Both the position numbers and the translations under genes were made by a program. Shown here in pieces: positions 13,188 through 24,074 of a stretch of DNA of 64,000 nt (position 1 is its first letter; each line of letters starts with the position of its first letter). The notes below the pieces were generated by a model, which was not told the DNA's origin, made no database searches, and saw only the letters and a program-made list of their open reading frames with translations. Source of the stretch: Solen grandis (taxonomy: Eukaryota > Mollusca > Bivalvia > Adapedonta > Solenidae); the NCBI GenBank assembly GCA_021229015.1, contig CM037783.1:6023324-6087323 (forward strand). Reading direction: 5' to 3'.

Positions 13188-15425
13188 TCACTTAGGGTTC
13201 CCTAAAATATCCTCTATGTCATACCAGTTTGCTTCTGTCCCACCACTGGAAGTCTGCACGTCAAAGAAATCCGTGCTCTGATTAGGAGCAGTATCCAGTA
13301 AGTTAAGAATGTCATCTTGCGAGTTACTTGTTTGTGGATAGCTGCTCGGTGTTTGGGAACTCATACTGTAAGGAGGCGTTTGGCTCGTGTGAGAGTTCTG
13401 TTGCGGCATCTGCTGTGACATATGGATCCGTTGCTGCTGCATCATCATCTGCTGCTGCGCATGCGCATTAGCGTGAACCATAGCCTGTTGCTGAGACTCC
13501 ATATGCATTGTCCTTTGACCTTGATGATGCATTTGCTGCATCTGAGCCGCCGATGCCATGTGACCATCGGCCGTGTAGGACCTATAGTGCATCATGTTGG
13601 CCGAGGTGACAGGTGCGACTCCTCTTGTAGGCTGGCCCGCCGCCATGGGATTCATATTCCGAGGCCATTCTTGTGGATGTCTTGGCTGGGAAATGTTCAA
13701 ACCATCAGGTCCTATATTCACATTAGGTGGTCTCTGATTTCTCATAATTGCACTAGTATATGTGGGCGCGTTTGGTCGCTGGGGACGGCCAGACATGGCT
13801 TGTGGAGGTAGGGCACCCGGAAACGAAACCTGCCTCTGAACAGATTGATTAGAATTATAGTTTAACTGTGCCTGAGACATTGATATTGCAATCGGATTCA
13901 CAGATCCACCCATCTGTTGCTGCATAGCAGACATTTGTGCAGTCCGCATGCCATTCTGCATGTCATTTGATTCACTTTTCACTGAAGAGTAAGCCGTATT
14001 CTGATGAGTATTTGTTTGATTTACCATGTTTTGTATTGTCTGTAAAGGATTTGGTCCCATTCCATTGCTCTGCATTGATCCCGAGGTCATGCCATTGGCA
14101 TGCTGCATCTTATATTCCGGCGGGGGTCTATTCATGTACTGCTGCATGTGGGCTCTCTGTTCGGGGTGCATCTTGCTCTGCATCATCTGTTGTTGTTGTT
14201 GTTGTTGCTGCTGCTGCTGCATTGTCAGTTGCTCGTTCCCCATGAACGTTTGGGACTGCGAAGGATTGGGCACCATGTTCGGAGAGCTTGAGAAGCCCTG
14301 CTGTTGAGTCAGAGAAATATTTTGCAATGGTTGCCGCAACTGAAGGTGCTGAGTCTGTGACATTTGCATTCGATGTGAACCATCCGACACCTGCATATGT
14401 TGCGTTTGAGTTATTTCCATTTGAGGTCCTTGATTGAAGTGAGCAACTTGATTTTGTAGCTGTTGCAATGACGAAGGTCCCGTTTCAGCTTGAGTAGTGG
14501 GCACATTATGAGCATACTGTGTAAGTTTATTATTTGGGGCTGAGTACCCCGTCATACCCTGTTTGCTTGGGTAGCCCATTCCAGGCTGCTGGCTTGTGAA
14601 TGACCCTGCGGACCCACTGCGTGGCATTTCACCATAGTATTCTGCATTGTACCCATTCCGAGAACCATAATGTCCAGTTTCTGATAAATCACTGAAAGGA
14701 TCGATAGCAGATTTAACTCTGAACTGCTCCGCGTTTGGATGGTGCTGCTGGTGCTGAGCAGCCATTTGTTTCAGTGTCTCTGCAGCCAACCCCCCTTCTG
14801 CCATAGATGACTGAGGGGCCGCGTGAGGTTGAGCACTCCTGAATGGTGGGGTTCGGACCTGTCCTGGACCCTGACTGGGGTCCACGTACATATTTGAAGC
14901 AAACATGCTGCCACTACTGTCTGATGTGTTCAAACTAGTTTCATTACCATCAGAATCTTTAAGACGGCTGTATATTTCATCAAATCTATTCAGCTCGTCT
15001 ATTATATTTTCCGGAATATCCTCGTCATTAAACTTATCAAACGTATTAAGAATCTCGTTAAACTCTGAATCTAAATCCGAATTGTTGTTGTTAGTATTAG
15101 ATTTATTCACAGAATCTTCACTGGGTTCCTTCTTGCACTCGACGTTTGAATTAGTCTCAGAATCAGCTTCAGATTGAGACTTTATAGTCTGATTTACAGT
15201 AACATTAGTTGAGATCTTAGGTTCTTGTTGAGAACTTACACCATTTATTTGATGCACAATGTGAACAGAGACATTGGACGAAAGTCCATCGATGCTGGTG
15301 CTACTGGAAGTTGAGATTTTCTTGGCCGGCGGAGCGTCGTCATCTTCAAAGCGGTACACATTCTCCGGATGATTTTGATTTTGGGCGTCTACAGCGTTGC
15401 CGTCTAGTTTGTGTTTCAGTCGTTT
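13188..15425 (-). CDS. MAML: Mastermind-like Notch transcriptional co-activator, large 3' exon (partial CDS)
   Basis: This exon encodes about 745 residues, with stop at 13188-13190, and is the bulk of a Mastermind-like protein. These nuclear proteins bind the Notch intracellular domain/CSL complex and recruit p300. The frame opens 30 bases upstream in the intron, so numbering here follows the open frame (exon residue 1 is frame residue 11). An acidic segment with KKEPSEDS (108-115) and LDSEFNEILNTFDKF lies around 128-142. An AETLKQMAAQHQQ segment lies at 225-237, a pure poly-Q at 413-423, and RPPPEYK at 443-449. The C-terminus carries DDILNLLD (714-721) and ends WYDIEDILGNPK. These match in order the QEPVED, HQLQQIAAKQ, RPPPQY and C-terminal WMSDLDDLLG elements that I know from vertebrate MAML1. 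Length and Q/M/N-rich composition also fit. The acceptor on minus is a pyrimidine tract ending TTTCTGTTTCAG (CAG at 15428-15426), phase 0. The N-terminal CSL/ANK-binding helix would be on an upstream exon and was not found. Confidence 0.93.
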   Translation of the reverse strand, partial: KRLKHKLDGNAVDAQNQNHPENVYRFEDDDAPPAKKISTSSSTSIDGLSSNVSVHIVHQINGVSSQQEPKISTNVTVNQTIKSQSEADSETNSNVECKKEPSEDSVNKSNTNNNNSDLDSEFNEILNTFDKFNDEDIPENIIDELNRFDEIYSRLKDSDGNETSLNTSDSSGSMFASNMYVDPSQGPGQVRTPPFRSAQPHAAPQSSMAEGGLAAETLKQMAAQHQQHHPNAEQFRVKSAIDPFSDLSETGHYGSRNGYNAEYYGEMPRSGSAGSFTSQQPGMGYPSKQGMTGYSAPNNKLTQYAHNVPTTQAETGPSSLQQLQNQVAHFNQGPQMEITQTQHMQVSDGSHRMQMSQTQHLQLRQPLQNISLTQQQGFSSSPNMVPNPSQSQTFMGNEQLTMQQQQQQQQQQQMMQSKMHPEQRAHMQQYMNRPPPEYKMQHANGMTSGSMQSNGMGPNPLQTIQNMVNQTNTHQNTAYSSVKSESNDMQNGMRTAQMSAMQQQMGGSVNPIAISMSQAQLNYNSNQSVQRQVSFPGALPPQAMSGRPQRPNAPTYTSAIMRNQRPPNVNIGPDGLNISQPRHPQEWPRNMNPMAAGQPTRGVAPVTSANMMHYRSYTADGHMASAAQMQQMHHQGQRTMHMESQQQAMVHANAHAQQQMMMQQQRIHMSQQMPQQNSHTSQTPPYSMSSQTPSSYPQTSNSQDDILNLLDTAPNQSTDFFDVQTSSGGTEANWYDIEDILGNPK

Positions 15426-15440
15426 CTGAAACAGAAAATT
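15426..15440 (-). other. Splice acceptor of the MAML 3' exon
   Basis: On minus the sequence reads AATTTTCTGTTTCAG followed by AAACGACTG. The AG lies at 15427-15426. The joining codon is intact (phase 0), so residues before the lysine belong to the intron. Confidence 0.85.
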
Positions 15441-18400
15441 ATCTATACTATACATCGGCGTTTCTAACGGCTTATCTCAAATTGCGTCTTGATCTAGGAT
15501 CAAAACACTACTCGTGATAAAAGGTGAAAATCCAACCGTAGATAAAGATACCAACGCTGTTTGGAATAAATGTCATATCTATGCTGAGATTTTCAGACGT
15601 ACTGCGGACAATATAATCGCTCCTGCGTCTAAACCAGTTCCCTTTTATCAGAGAGATGTGTTATCTCTTGTTCGAAACTCACAGAGTCCTCACTTAAAAC
15701 AATGATGGTTAAATGGGTGCAATCAGTTCATTTCAAGCGCATTTTGTGTGGGTCCTAATGGCCAAAATTAAATAAAGGCCGTTTGAGCGAAGAAAATGAT
15801 TGAACTAGTTATGTTGACAATACCTTTAAATTAGATTATATTGGTAAAAAATACTCAAAACTAAGTTTTGATATAAAAGCGTGGAGTCAGCTAATATACT
15901 TCTGTAAATTATACCACCTGTTAAATTTAAAATCTATTATCAGTAAGCTACAAAGCACACCGGGCAACCTCTGTCACGTGATCCTATAGCCAAAACCCAA
16001 GACGTTAACTTGTTCCACTTAAACGGCGAAATATACATTGTTTGCTTTCATATACCACGTGATACCTTGCGGAGCTTATTTAGACAACAGCGATATATCA
16101 CCTAATCTCAACCCCAACACAAGTTTCTGTTTAAATAGCGGAAAGCTGCTATATTACCGAAAACAACCTGTAATTTACGTCCATTATCTTCTCCGATCGT
16201 GTAACTTCTTTCAGATTATTATCAATTTATATCTCCTAAATCGACAGCTACAGGGAATCCTACAGCTGAATCCCCAAGCTGGTTAAGTATGTCCGAGATA
16301 TTATATAGATGACTACCAAACGTTTACCATAGAGTTTGTAATCCAATGTTGATCGGGGCCCTTCATCGTGACCAATGAAGAAACAATACTGAACTAATAC
16401 ACTAGTACTAACTGGTGTGTAATATATACTTACAGATTGTTTAAAATAATCGCCCACAACCGCTCAGCCTCTACAAAAAAATACCTTCGCCTACGCGTCC
16501 TTAACAGTACATAGGAAACTACTAACTATGTAATACATACATACTGTGAGTACCGTAACAAACAGAAAATAGAGGATTACCCGAATGACCAATCCACCTA
16601 CTTTCCGAGAGGGAATATCCACAAGAGAAGTCACCTCCGATCTGAACTAATCCACGAGTTACTGTCAACAGTAATATACTAGCCCTTTCATATGACTCGT
16701 CATGTAGAATAACTGTCCAATCTCAACTGCAAGAAGGTGTTGGGGGAAACAATTTGAGGCATTCGCCGTTCATTCTGTAAAGGATAATCTTAACACAAAC
16801 ACCGTCCTATCAGGTATAATAAAACGCTAGCTATGTAAACAAAGTGTGGTTCAAATCAGAAAGGTAAGCATGGGCCCAACCGCGTGTTATCATCAGATCG
16901 ACTCTACCTGTAACGATCTCGACACAATCGTCCGAAAAGAGGCGCAGAGAGACACCAGGGCACAATGGACTTAAAACGATCTAAATTATAAACGGTCCAC
17001 AGAGGGTGAACGGTGGCTTGTAAAGCTGGCTGGGGATCATCAATGACGGGTAATCTTCTCTCCCGCCCCGCCCCCTTTTTGGGGGTAATAAAGCCTTAGA
17101 TAGTAGTCGTAGTTGACTTAACTTTACAATCTTGAACCCGGAGAAATTTAAAACTTTTCTCCCCTTTGTGTTCACGTGATGAGGGGAAGATACCGCTGCT
17201 TATAAAGTTGCCTATCTATCTATCTATCTATCCCAATGAAATTCAATTTCGTTGTTTTTTTTAATTATAATAATAAACGAAGTGTTTCGCGATTGTCCAC
17301 CGATACCATTTGCCAACAACTTTAATTAATGACAAAATATAGCTCCATCAAAAATACATGGTCAACATATCGCATTAAATTAAACATGTTTTGTTAATAT
17401 AAAACATTTTCATTATCTTGTAATTTCCCAATTTTTGAATTATATTGCTAATTTTCCTAATAAGACAGCCACAGGTTGTAAAGAATCTTAAAAATATATC
17501 AGTGACGGTGTTCACTTAAACTTTATTTCGTTCTTACAAAAACAAAACAACAACAAAAAAAACATATATACCCATTATACCTATTCCCACACCTGCTTGC
17601 TTAAACCAACTTTTGTTTGGAACTAGGTAAACATAAACGAATCTAAGAGCGTGACACAATGGAACATGTTGTGAATGACTCATTGCTTATTACGTTATCA
17701 AAACCAATAACAATTTACGAATTACATAACGAATACACAATGTAGCTACTTAAGCCTAATGAAAGTCAGGCGGCCAAAAAAAATCTAAACAAAGTTTGTT
17801 CCTTTTCAATCTGCAGTGTTATGTTTGTACACAGAGTATAAATGAATTAAAAGGTACAGCTGAACTGTATAGACCCTTGTACTTAATTCACTGTATATCA
17901 AATATAATACCGACCAAGAAAATCAATGTAAATGCAATTGTATCTACGTCAGATTTCACGTGATTAAAACGCAAGTATTAATTATATGAAGATAAACAAA
18001 CTACTGAAACTTTTGATCTTATCTCCACTTCTGACGTAAGAGCCACTCTGAATCGGAAGCGGTCTCAAACAACTTTACGGAGAGGCTATAATTGCATACA
18101 TACAAAATAAGTGTTGCTCATATTTTTTCTTGGGGTATTCCTCCACGAACAATATAAAGCGCTGTGAAAGCTCTTTAACCCGGACAATGATTCATCGACC
18201 GCATAAAAAGAACAAATTTTAATGTTGAGTTTTTTTTTTTTTAATCATCTAAAAATGCAATAAAATACAATATTCATGTAATACGAAACAGCAATTCGCT
18301 ACGAAAGCCCTCCTTACGTTTTCAACCAAACTCAATATTATTGATCAAACAAATGAAAAATGAAACAATTTATTGGCCCTAAATATGTCTCAAACTTTGA

Positions 18401-18570
18401 AAACAAAAATCAAATCATCAGAGCCATTCTCAAGCCGTAATGTACATACGTTTACAGTTTGTCATTACTGCAAAGACTTGAAATAGTAACAGCAAAAACT
18501 AATTTGCTTGAAAAAAAAAAGTGAAGCAATCTACAAGTTAAAGAAATATATAATGAAGGTTACGCAAATA
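15441..18570. other. Probable MAML intron, no further exon recognised
   Basis: I read both strands for the arginine-rich Notch-binding helix of Mastermind and saw nothing convincing. Somewhat GC-richer patches near 16860-16980 and 17040-17090 do not give a frame with known features. A short CTAT tract lies at 17210-17232. Confidence 0.4.
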
Positions 18571-18783
18571 GTACTTTGAAATCATTAATTTTCGTGGGGC
18601 ACTAATGTTCACCGCTTTCGTGGAAGGTTTTATCGACGAGTATTAATCCCCACGAAAACTTGTCTCTTATCTGGACCTCACATTTTCTGGAACATAACTC
18701 CACGAATAAATGTACCCACGAAATTCCCTTAGGTACATAATCAATGAAATTTAATGTCAGCGAAAGTTGTTGATTTTACAGTA
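18571..18783. mobile_element. Small inverted-repeat element (MITE-like)
   Basis: The left end 'gtactttgaaatcattaa' and the reverse complement of the right end (about 'gttactgtaaaatcaaca') form imperfect inverted repeats. The interior repeats 'cacgaa'/'ttcgtgg' motifs on both strands. There is no coding capacity. Only one copy is visible in this window, so the call rests on structure alone. Confidence 0.45.
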
Positions 18784-19110
18784 ACTAAAACTGGATATAA
18801 AGAAAACAGCAGTAAAGTGACTCAGACTCTACCACAATACTCTATAGCACAAAAATATATTTAAATCAGGAATAAACGTATTCCATCATTCTTGTTTCGC
18901 GAAAATAAATACCAAGTACATTATTTTCTATACCTAATGTACGTTGACATAGGTTACTACTTTAAGAACCAACAACATTTGTTCAGAATTGAAATAGTTG
19001 ATATTCTTTTAAATTACAGAAACTACACCCCTAAGTAGGGTTTATTCAAGTAGTGTTTAGCGTTAAGTACGGTTGGTAGAATTCGAGTGTTTCGAAAGCA
19101 AACTTCATGT

Positions 19111-19252
19111 TGACTATACGGTATCTACATGCTAAAAACGAAACCAAATCCTCTAGTTGACTATTCGGTATCTACATGCTAAAAAATGAAACCAAATCCT
19201 CTAGTTGACTATACGGTATCTACATGCTAAAAAATGAAACCAAATCCTCTTT
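19111..19252 (+). repeat. 48-bp tandem repeat, three units
   Basis: The unit starts TGACTATACGGTATCTACAT and ends with 'aaccaaatcctctagt'. It occurs three times, with starts at 19111, 19158 and 19206. The copies differ at only a few positions. Confidence 0.9.
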
Positions 19253-19785
19253 GTGCTACATGGAAACGCTAAGTAACCATAGTTGACTAATTGCAAAAAC
19301 ACTTTTGCATCGTCGCATGACTGTAACCACTCCGCTTTCAGATCCTGTGTTGTAACTGCACCACGTAACCTTCCTGTTTCGGTGTCTAAAATTAGCCAAT
19401 TTCTTTTCCCGACCCGGCATATGATCACATACTTACTGCATAATTATTACCAGTGGTGTACTGTGTTGTCTTACTCAATAGTAAGTTCATTAGAAATTCT
19501 ATACAGGTTGTTTGTGTTTCATGTCTATATGAAGACAGGCTCGTCACAGGCTTATCAACATGAAGCTTTGTGTAAATCAGGCTGATGAACTGATATTAAA
19601 CAATGATAAGGCTTTCCCACGTACATAAAGACATGGTTTAAGTAATTCTCGAGATTACTTTTGCAATAAATATATGCATGTCAATATTTGATAAAGTTGA
19701 CGCAACTCCGTCGTTCGAGTCGAGAAACCGTCCTTATGAAAATGGAATTCATCTCAAATTATGGTTTGTTTGTATTATTGTGTTC
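19253..19785. other. Unassigned sequence
   Basis: No gene or repeat recognised. Small overlapping frames of up to 100 codons have no domain evidence. Confidence 0.4.
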
Positions 19786-20030
19786 AACGTCTCGCCGACA
19801 TTGTCAGTCATTTGGAGACTATGTCCACTTCAGACAGGTATAATGCTGCCACACAGCAATTTCAAGCCGTAGATATGTGGCATGATACAACACGGCCCAA
19901 TTAGTCCCGCTGAGCAAAGTAGCTTATACCAACACTCTTATTTTTTTTCAATTTAGTATGCCGAGGCAGGGGATCGAACCCTCGACCACCCGGTAGAAAT
20001 CCTAACCACTAGGCACCGGGATCGGTCAAA
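19786..20030 (-). repeat. tRNA-derived SINE, family 2
   Basis: The minus-strand head has A box TGCCTAGTGGTTAGG and B box GGGTTCGATCCCC (near 19975-20025). The body on plus contains 'cagtcatttggagactatg', 'aatgctgccacac' and 'atgtggcatgata'. Confidence 0.82.
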
Positions 20031-20607
20031 TGGTTGAAATATGCAATAGTCACACACACAGAGAAAAAAAATACACAAGACCAACGCAAGAAGTAAATTA
20101 ATGGGAGTTCAGTTATATACTAGTATATCATGCACAGATAAGTAAGCGATGTAACATTTAACACTGGCGGTATCAGAGATCGAACTGGTTCTTTCAAGAC
20201 CAGGGTGACAAAACAAACAATACAACGACCCACACAGCAAAGGAAATATGAACTTCTCTATGGAACTATCTTATTCAATGAATCACTTAGAAGCGGACGC
20301 TTTCCCAGCATACCTGGATAAAAAGTATTTATGTGTCCTTTAGAACCCCCGAGACAGAGATATTTGTTCAGAAAGCGACACTTGGACAATAGCCGAGACT
20401 GATCGACTCAAACCCCATCACCAAGTTCCTATATCGTTTTGTGCAGATCAGCAGGATTCTCCGGTATTTTCCTTCCCAATATACTTGGTTTAAATATTTC
20501 TATGACATCGACACAGTCCACGAGAAGCATTTTCCATTATAGTATGTTGTTAGTATAACCCAGTTCTTGACGAACAACAGAATGAAACTAGAACCGCAAG
20601 CGGTATC
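20031..20607. other. Unassigned sequence
   Basis: No gene or repeat recognised between the SINE and the tandem-core element. Confidence 0.4.
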
Positions 20608-22838
20608 TTGGTTTTCGCTTTTAACCTAATCAACTTGAACACTTTATTTCAACTCAGCCACAATTTTTAATGTGAAACAGAACGCAAAGGTTTTTTGAAG
20701 ACCTACTCTCATTTGCACAGTTTTTATTTTTATTTATTTATTTATTTTTTTTTTTGGAATGTTAGAACATTCAAACTCCTCTAGCGCAAATATTTCCCCA
20801 TACCCTATCATCACATCACATCACATCACATTCTGTGGTGCTGTCAACAAGGAAAAAATGCTGAAAACCGCATTTCAATTAGACTTTAACGTTTTGAGTT
20901 ATAGGCAAAAGAGTGATTTTAAGCAAAGCGCCCTCTAGCGGCAAAATGAGAAAAAAAATGATAAAAATTTTACAATTAGGTACCTAGAAATGCAGCAAAT
21001 AGTTCAAACAAGTATATAAGTCGCACTAATCGAACATTCTTTTTCTTATATATCACAATTTTAAGCATAAAAACTGAATAACAATTATTCCAAAAAAGGA
21101 TCAAACTTTGGATTGCCGTAAAATGAAAAGATCAAGTCCGATCTTCAAAAACTAAACATTATACGAAAGAACTATTTAGAACTAAAACTTTTGTTCATAT
21201 ACTCTCAATGAAATATTTTTAGATTTGGTTTGGGGCCGAATAAAAAACAATTATCGTAATATGACCTTGACCTTTTCAATGTTTTTTAACTTTTTAATTG
21301 TGAGGCCCTTTCAAACATAACAATACATAACTTGTGAAAATTTCATGAAGAATGAACAGAAAATAAAGTCAGGAGCGACAAAAAAACATGTTTTTGAAAT
21401 TTAAATTTTTCCTAAAATTTAGTGAAGTTTGACCTTTTTCTAGAGGACAAACCATGCATTTCTTAAATTCGCCACCCCATATATTTTGTGCGTATATGTC
21501 TTGCAAATCATTTGCAGCAAACAGAATTCTTCTATCTGATTTCTAACAAAAATGGATAGGTTTTTCGTAGACCTACCCTCATTTGCAGTTTTTTTTACGA
21601 GATTCGAACTTTCAACATTCCGTTACTAGCTCAAAAAGTTTCAGCCACTCATACCTAGAAACTATCATATTTTATTACGCTATCAACAAGGAACATAATT
21701 CAATTAACCGCATTTGAATCAGGCTTCAACTTTTTGAGTTATAAGCAAAAGAATGATTTCAAGAAAAGCGCCCCCTAGCGGCAAAATGAGATAGAAAATT
21801 GATTAAAATTTTACTGTTAGGTACCTAGCAAAGCAGCAAATAGTTCAATCAAGTATATTAGTCGCACAAGTCAAACTTTTTATTCTTGTGTATCAGAATT
21901 TGAAGCATAAAACCTGATTTACAATTATTCCAAAAAAGGATCAAACTTTGGTCTGCCGTATAATGACCAAATCAAGTCCGATCTTCAAAAACTAAACATC
22001 ACTGGAAAGAGCTCTTTAAGAACTAAAACTTTTGTTCATATACTCTCAATGAAATATTTTTAGTTTTGGAGCTATTTGTGGCCGAATAAAAACACAATAA
22101 TCGTAATATGACCTTGACCTTTTCAAATTTCTTTTAATTTTTTTTATTGTGAGGCCCTTTCAAACATAACAATACATATTGTGTGAAAATATCATGAAGA
22201 ATGAACAGAAAATAAAGTCAGGAGCGACAAAAACATGTTTTTGAAATTTTAATTTTTCCTAAAATTTAGTGAAGTTTGACCTTTTCTAGAGGACAAACCA
22301 CGCATTTCCTAAATTCGCCACCCCATATATTTTGTGCGTATATGTCTTGCAAATCGTATGCAGCAAACAGAATTCTTCTATCTGATCTCTAACAAAAGTG
22401 GGAAGGTTTTTCGTAGACCTACCCTCATTATTTCACTTTTTTCCAAGGTTCGAACATTCAACCTGTCCTAGAACAATTTTTTTCCGTACTCGATGATGAG
22501 ATTTCCATCATATTTGATTGGGCTGTCAACAAGGAACATTATGTAAAAAACCGAATCTAAATCAGGTTTCAAATTTTTGAGTTATTAGCAAAAGAGTGAT
22601 TACATGCATTGCGCCCCCTAGTGGCTAAATCAGAAACAAAAGTGAAAAGTTTGACCATTTAGGCACATGTTCAGATAAAGATGACTCCATGCCCAAAATT
22701 TCATAGCTGTAGCTTTTTTCATCTGGCCGCTAGGCTGGACACAAAAATGGGTGGAATTGGAAAAATAATAAAAATAAAAAAAAAACAAATCAACAGAAGA
22801 AGAACAATAGGTTTTCGCCCTGCAGAGGCGAAAACCTA
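20608..22838. mobile_element. Tandem-core repeat element with terminal hairpin
   Basis: Units begin with 'ggttttt(c/g)..agacctac(c/t)ctca' at 20687, 21556 and 22402, giving periods of 869 and 846 bases and a truncated third unit. Each unit repeats blocks such as 'gcgcc(c/t)cctagcggcaaaatg' and 'tcaggagcgacaaaa'. The right end is a hairpin (22808-22838) with 12-base arms, taggttttcgcc and ggcgaaaaccta, and a 7-base loop. The left end, near 20608, starts ttggttttcgc, so the arm sequence recurs there. No open frame of note. The design (core tandem units plus terminal hairpin) recalls non-autonomous Helitron/Helentron-type elements known from molluscs, but I cannot prove the class. Confidence 0.7.
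21262..21274 (-). promoter_or_regulatory. Nuclear-receptor half-site pair inside repeat
   Basis: TGACCTTGACCTT reads as AAGGTCAAGGTCA on minus, which contains the extended half site TCAAGGTCA used by ERR/SF-1-type receptors. It recurs in the next tandem unit at 22109-22121. The match is visible; function is unknown. Confidence 0.3.
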
Positions 22839-23096
22839 ATAAAATCAAATATATCTAGATTCACTATTCTTAAAACTGTTTTAGATTTTAAATTGCAATA
22901 TTTCATTTCACGTATTTATCGAGGGCTGACCGTAAACTCTCGCTACTTCTTATATGTACTTTAAATACTTTCGCAGTCAGCCCTCAATATGAGATAAATT
23001 GCGCAATATACAATTTTCTACCAACAGATGTGAAAATTCCTTGTACATTTTTTTCTGATAACATAACATTTTCTGACTTCATCATTTGACAATGAA
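22839..23096. other. Spacer between two mobile elements
   Basis: Contains inverted 'gagggctgac' (22921-22930) and 'gtcagccctc' (22976-22985) about 45 bases apart, a possible small hairpin-bounded insertion. Nothing else is recognised. Confidence 0.35.
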
Positions 23097-23400
23097 TTAT
23101 TATTATTATTATTTATCTTTATTTCCGCCATAGGTTGACGATTACAAATACAATTAATATACAAAACGAAAGAACAAAATTGAATTATATACACACGAGC
23201 ATACATATATACAAGCATATTAATGATGCAAAAACATACAAACTTTGATATTAACAAAGCATGTGAAATAATTTCATAGAAAGTATTTTAAACATGTTAC
23301 TAAATTAACATTTAGAGAAGAAAAAAAAAAAGATAAATAAAAATGAAGGAAGACATAAGATATAGTAACCATCCCAAAAAGACCGTAACTCCATCGAAAC

Positions 23401-23423
23401 GAAAAAAAAAAAAAAAAAAAAAA
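23401..23423. repeat. Poly-A tract in LINE 3' UTR region
   Basis: An uninterrupted A run of more than 20 bases on the plus strand (T run on the LINE strand), between the LINE stop and its (TAA)n tail. Confidence 0.85.
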
Positions 23424-23587
23424 GAATAAGATGATAATAATTAAGAATAAATACTGAATTAATAAATTATTCCATTATACATCAATCAATTCGTGAAATG
23501 ATAAACTAATCAACTTGGTCACACAAATACTATATCAAAACAATTAATGACTGACCGACCGACCGACGGACCAAATAAAAATACATG

Positions 23588-24061
23588 TTAAGTTTTAGAG
23601 TTTTTGTAATTCAGCCACATGAAATGAGCGTGGCGAAACATAAAACTTTTAAATTGGAAGTATCTGTCTTGTAATAGAACAGTAAGTATAGGACAATTCA
23701 CACCCAAAATAGTATTGACAATGGAGCTCCTGTTCATGCTACCTAGAGCTACGATAACATTCTCGCCAAAGACATTGCATGTTTTATCTATTAGTCTAAG
23801 GCGTCGATAGTTTAACACAGGACAATCAAGAATAACATGATCCGTAAGGCTAACGTCATTTAACTCAACTCCACACTTTTGGCACTTACATCCAGTAAAT
23901 GACAAATTGGCAATTAATTTTACAATAGTTTTACAGTGTTGTAACAGTTTTGGATTTTCATATGCATATTTCCATATTTCAATAGTTCCATACTGACAAT
24001 GTATAGAACGTACCCTATCAAAGTCAGGTTTACAGTATCTTACAGACCACTCTCGTTTCAC
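23588..24061 (-). pseudogene. LINE protein C-terminal region, separated by a one-base frameshift
   Basis: About 157 residues follow the reverse transcriptase in the next frame. A cysteine/histidine cluster CKCQKC ... TDH....DCP occurs, the CCHC-like C-terminal signature of many LINE proteins. The shift lies in a run of seven A at about 24081-24087. Removing one A would make the two frames continuous and would remove the TAG stop. It could be a real mutation or a homopolymer sequencing error. There is no ATG at its start; it is not an independent gene. Confidence 0.8.
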
Positions 24062-24074
24062 AACAAACCATATG

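Noticed and set aside
13422..14307. Several plus-strand frames of 90-129 codons
   Set aside because: Antisense shadows of the MAML exon; its CAG/CAA-rich codons leave the opposite strand open.
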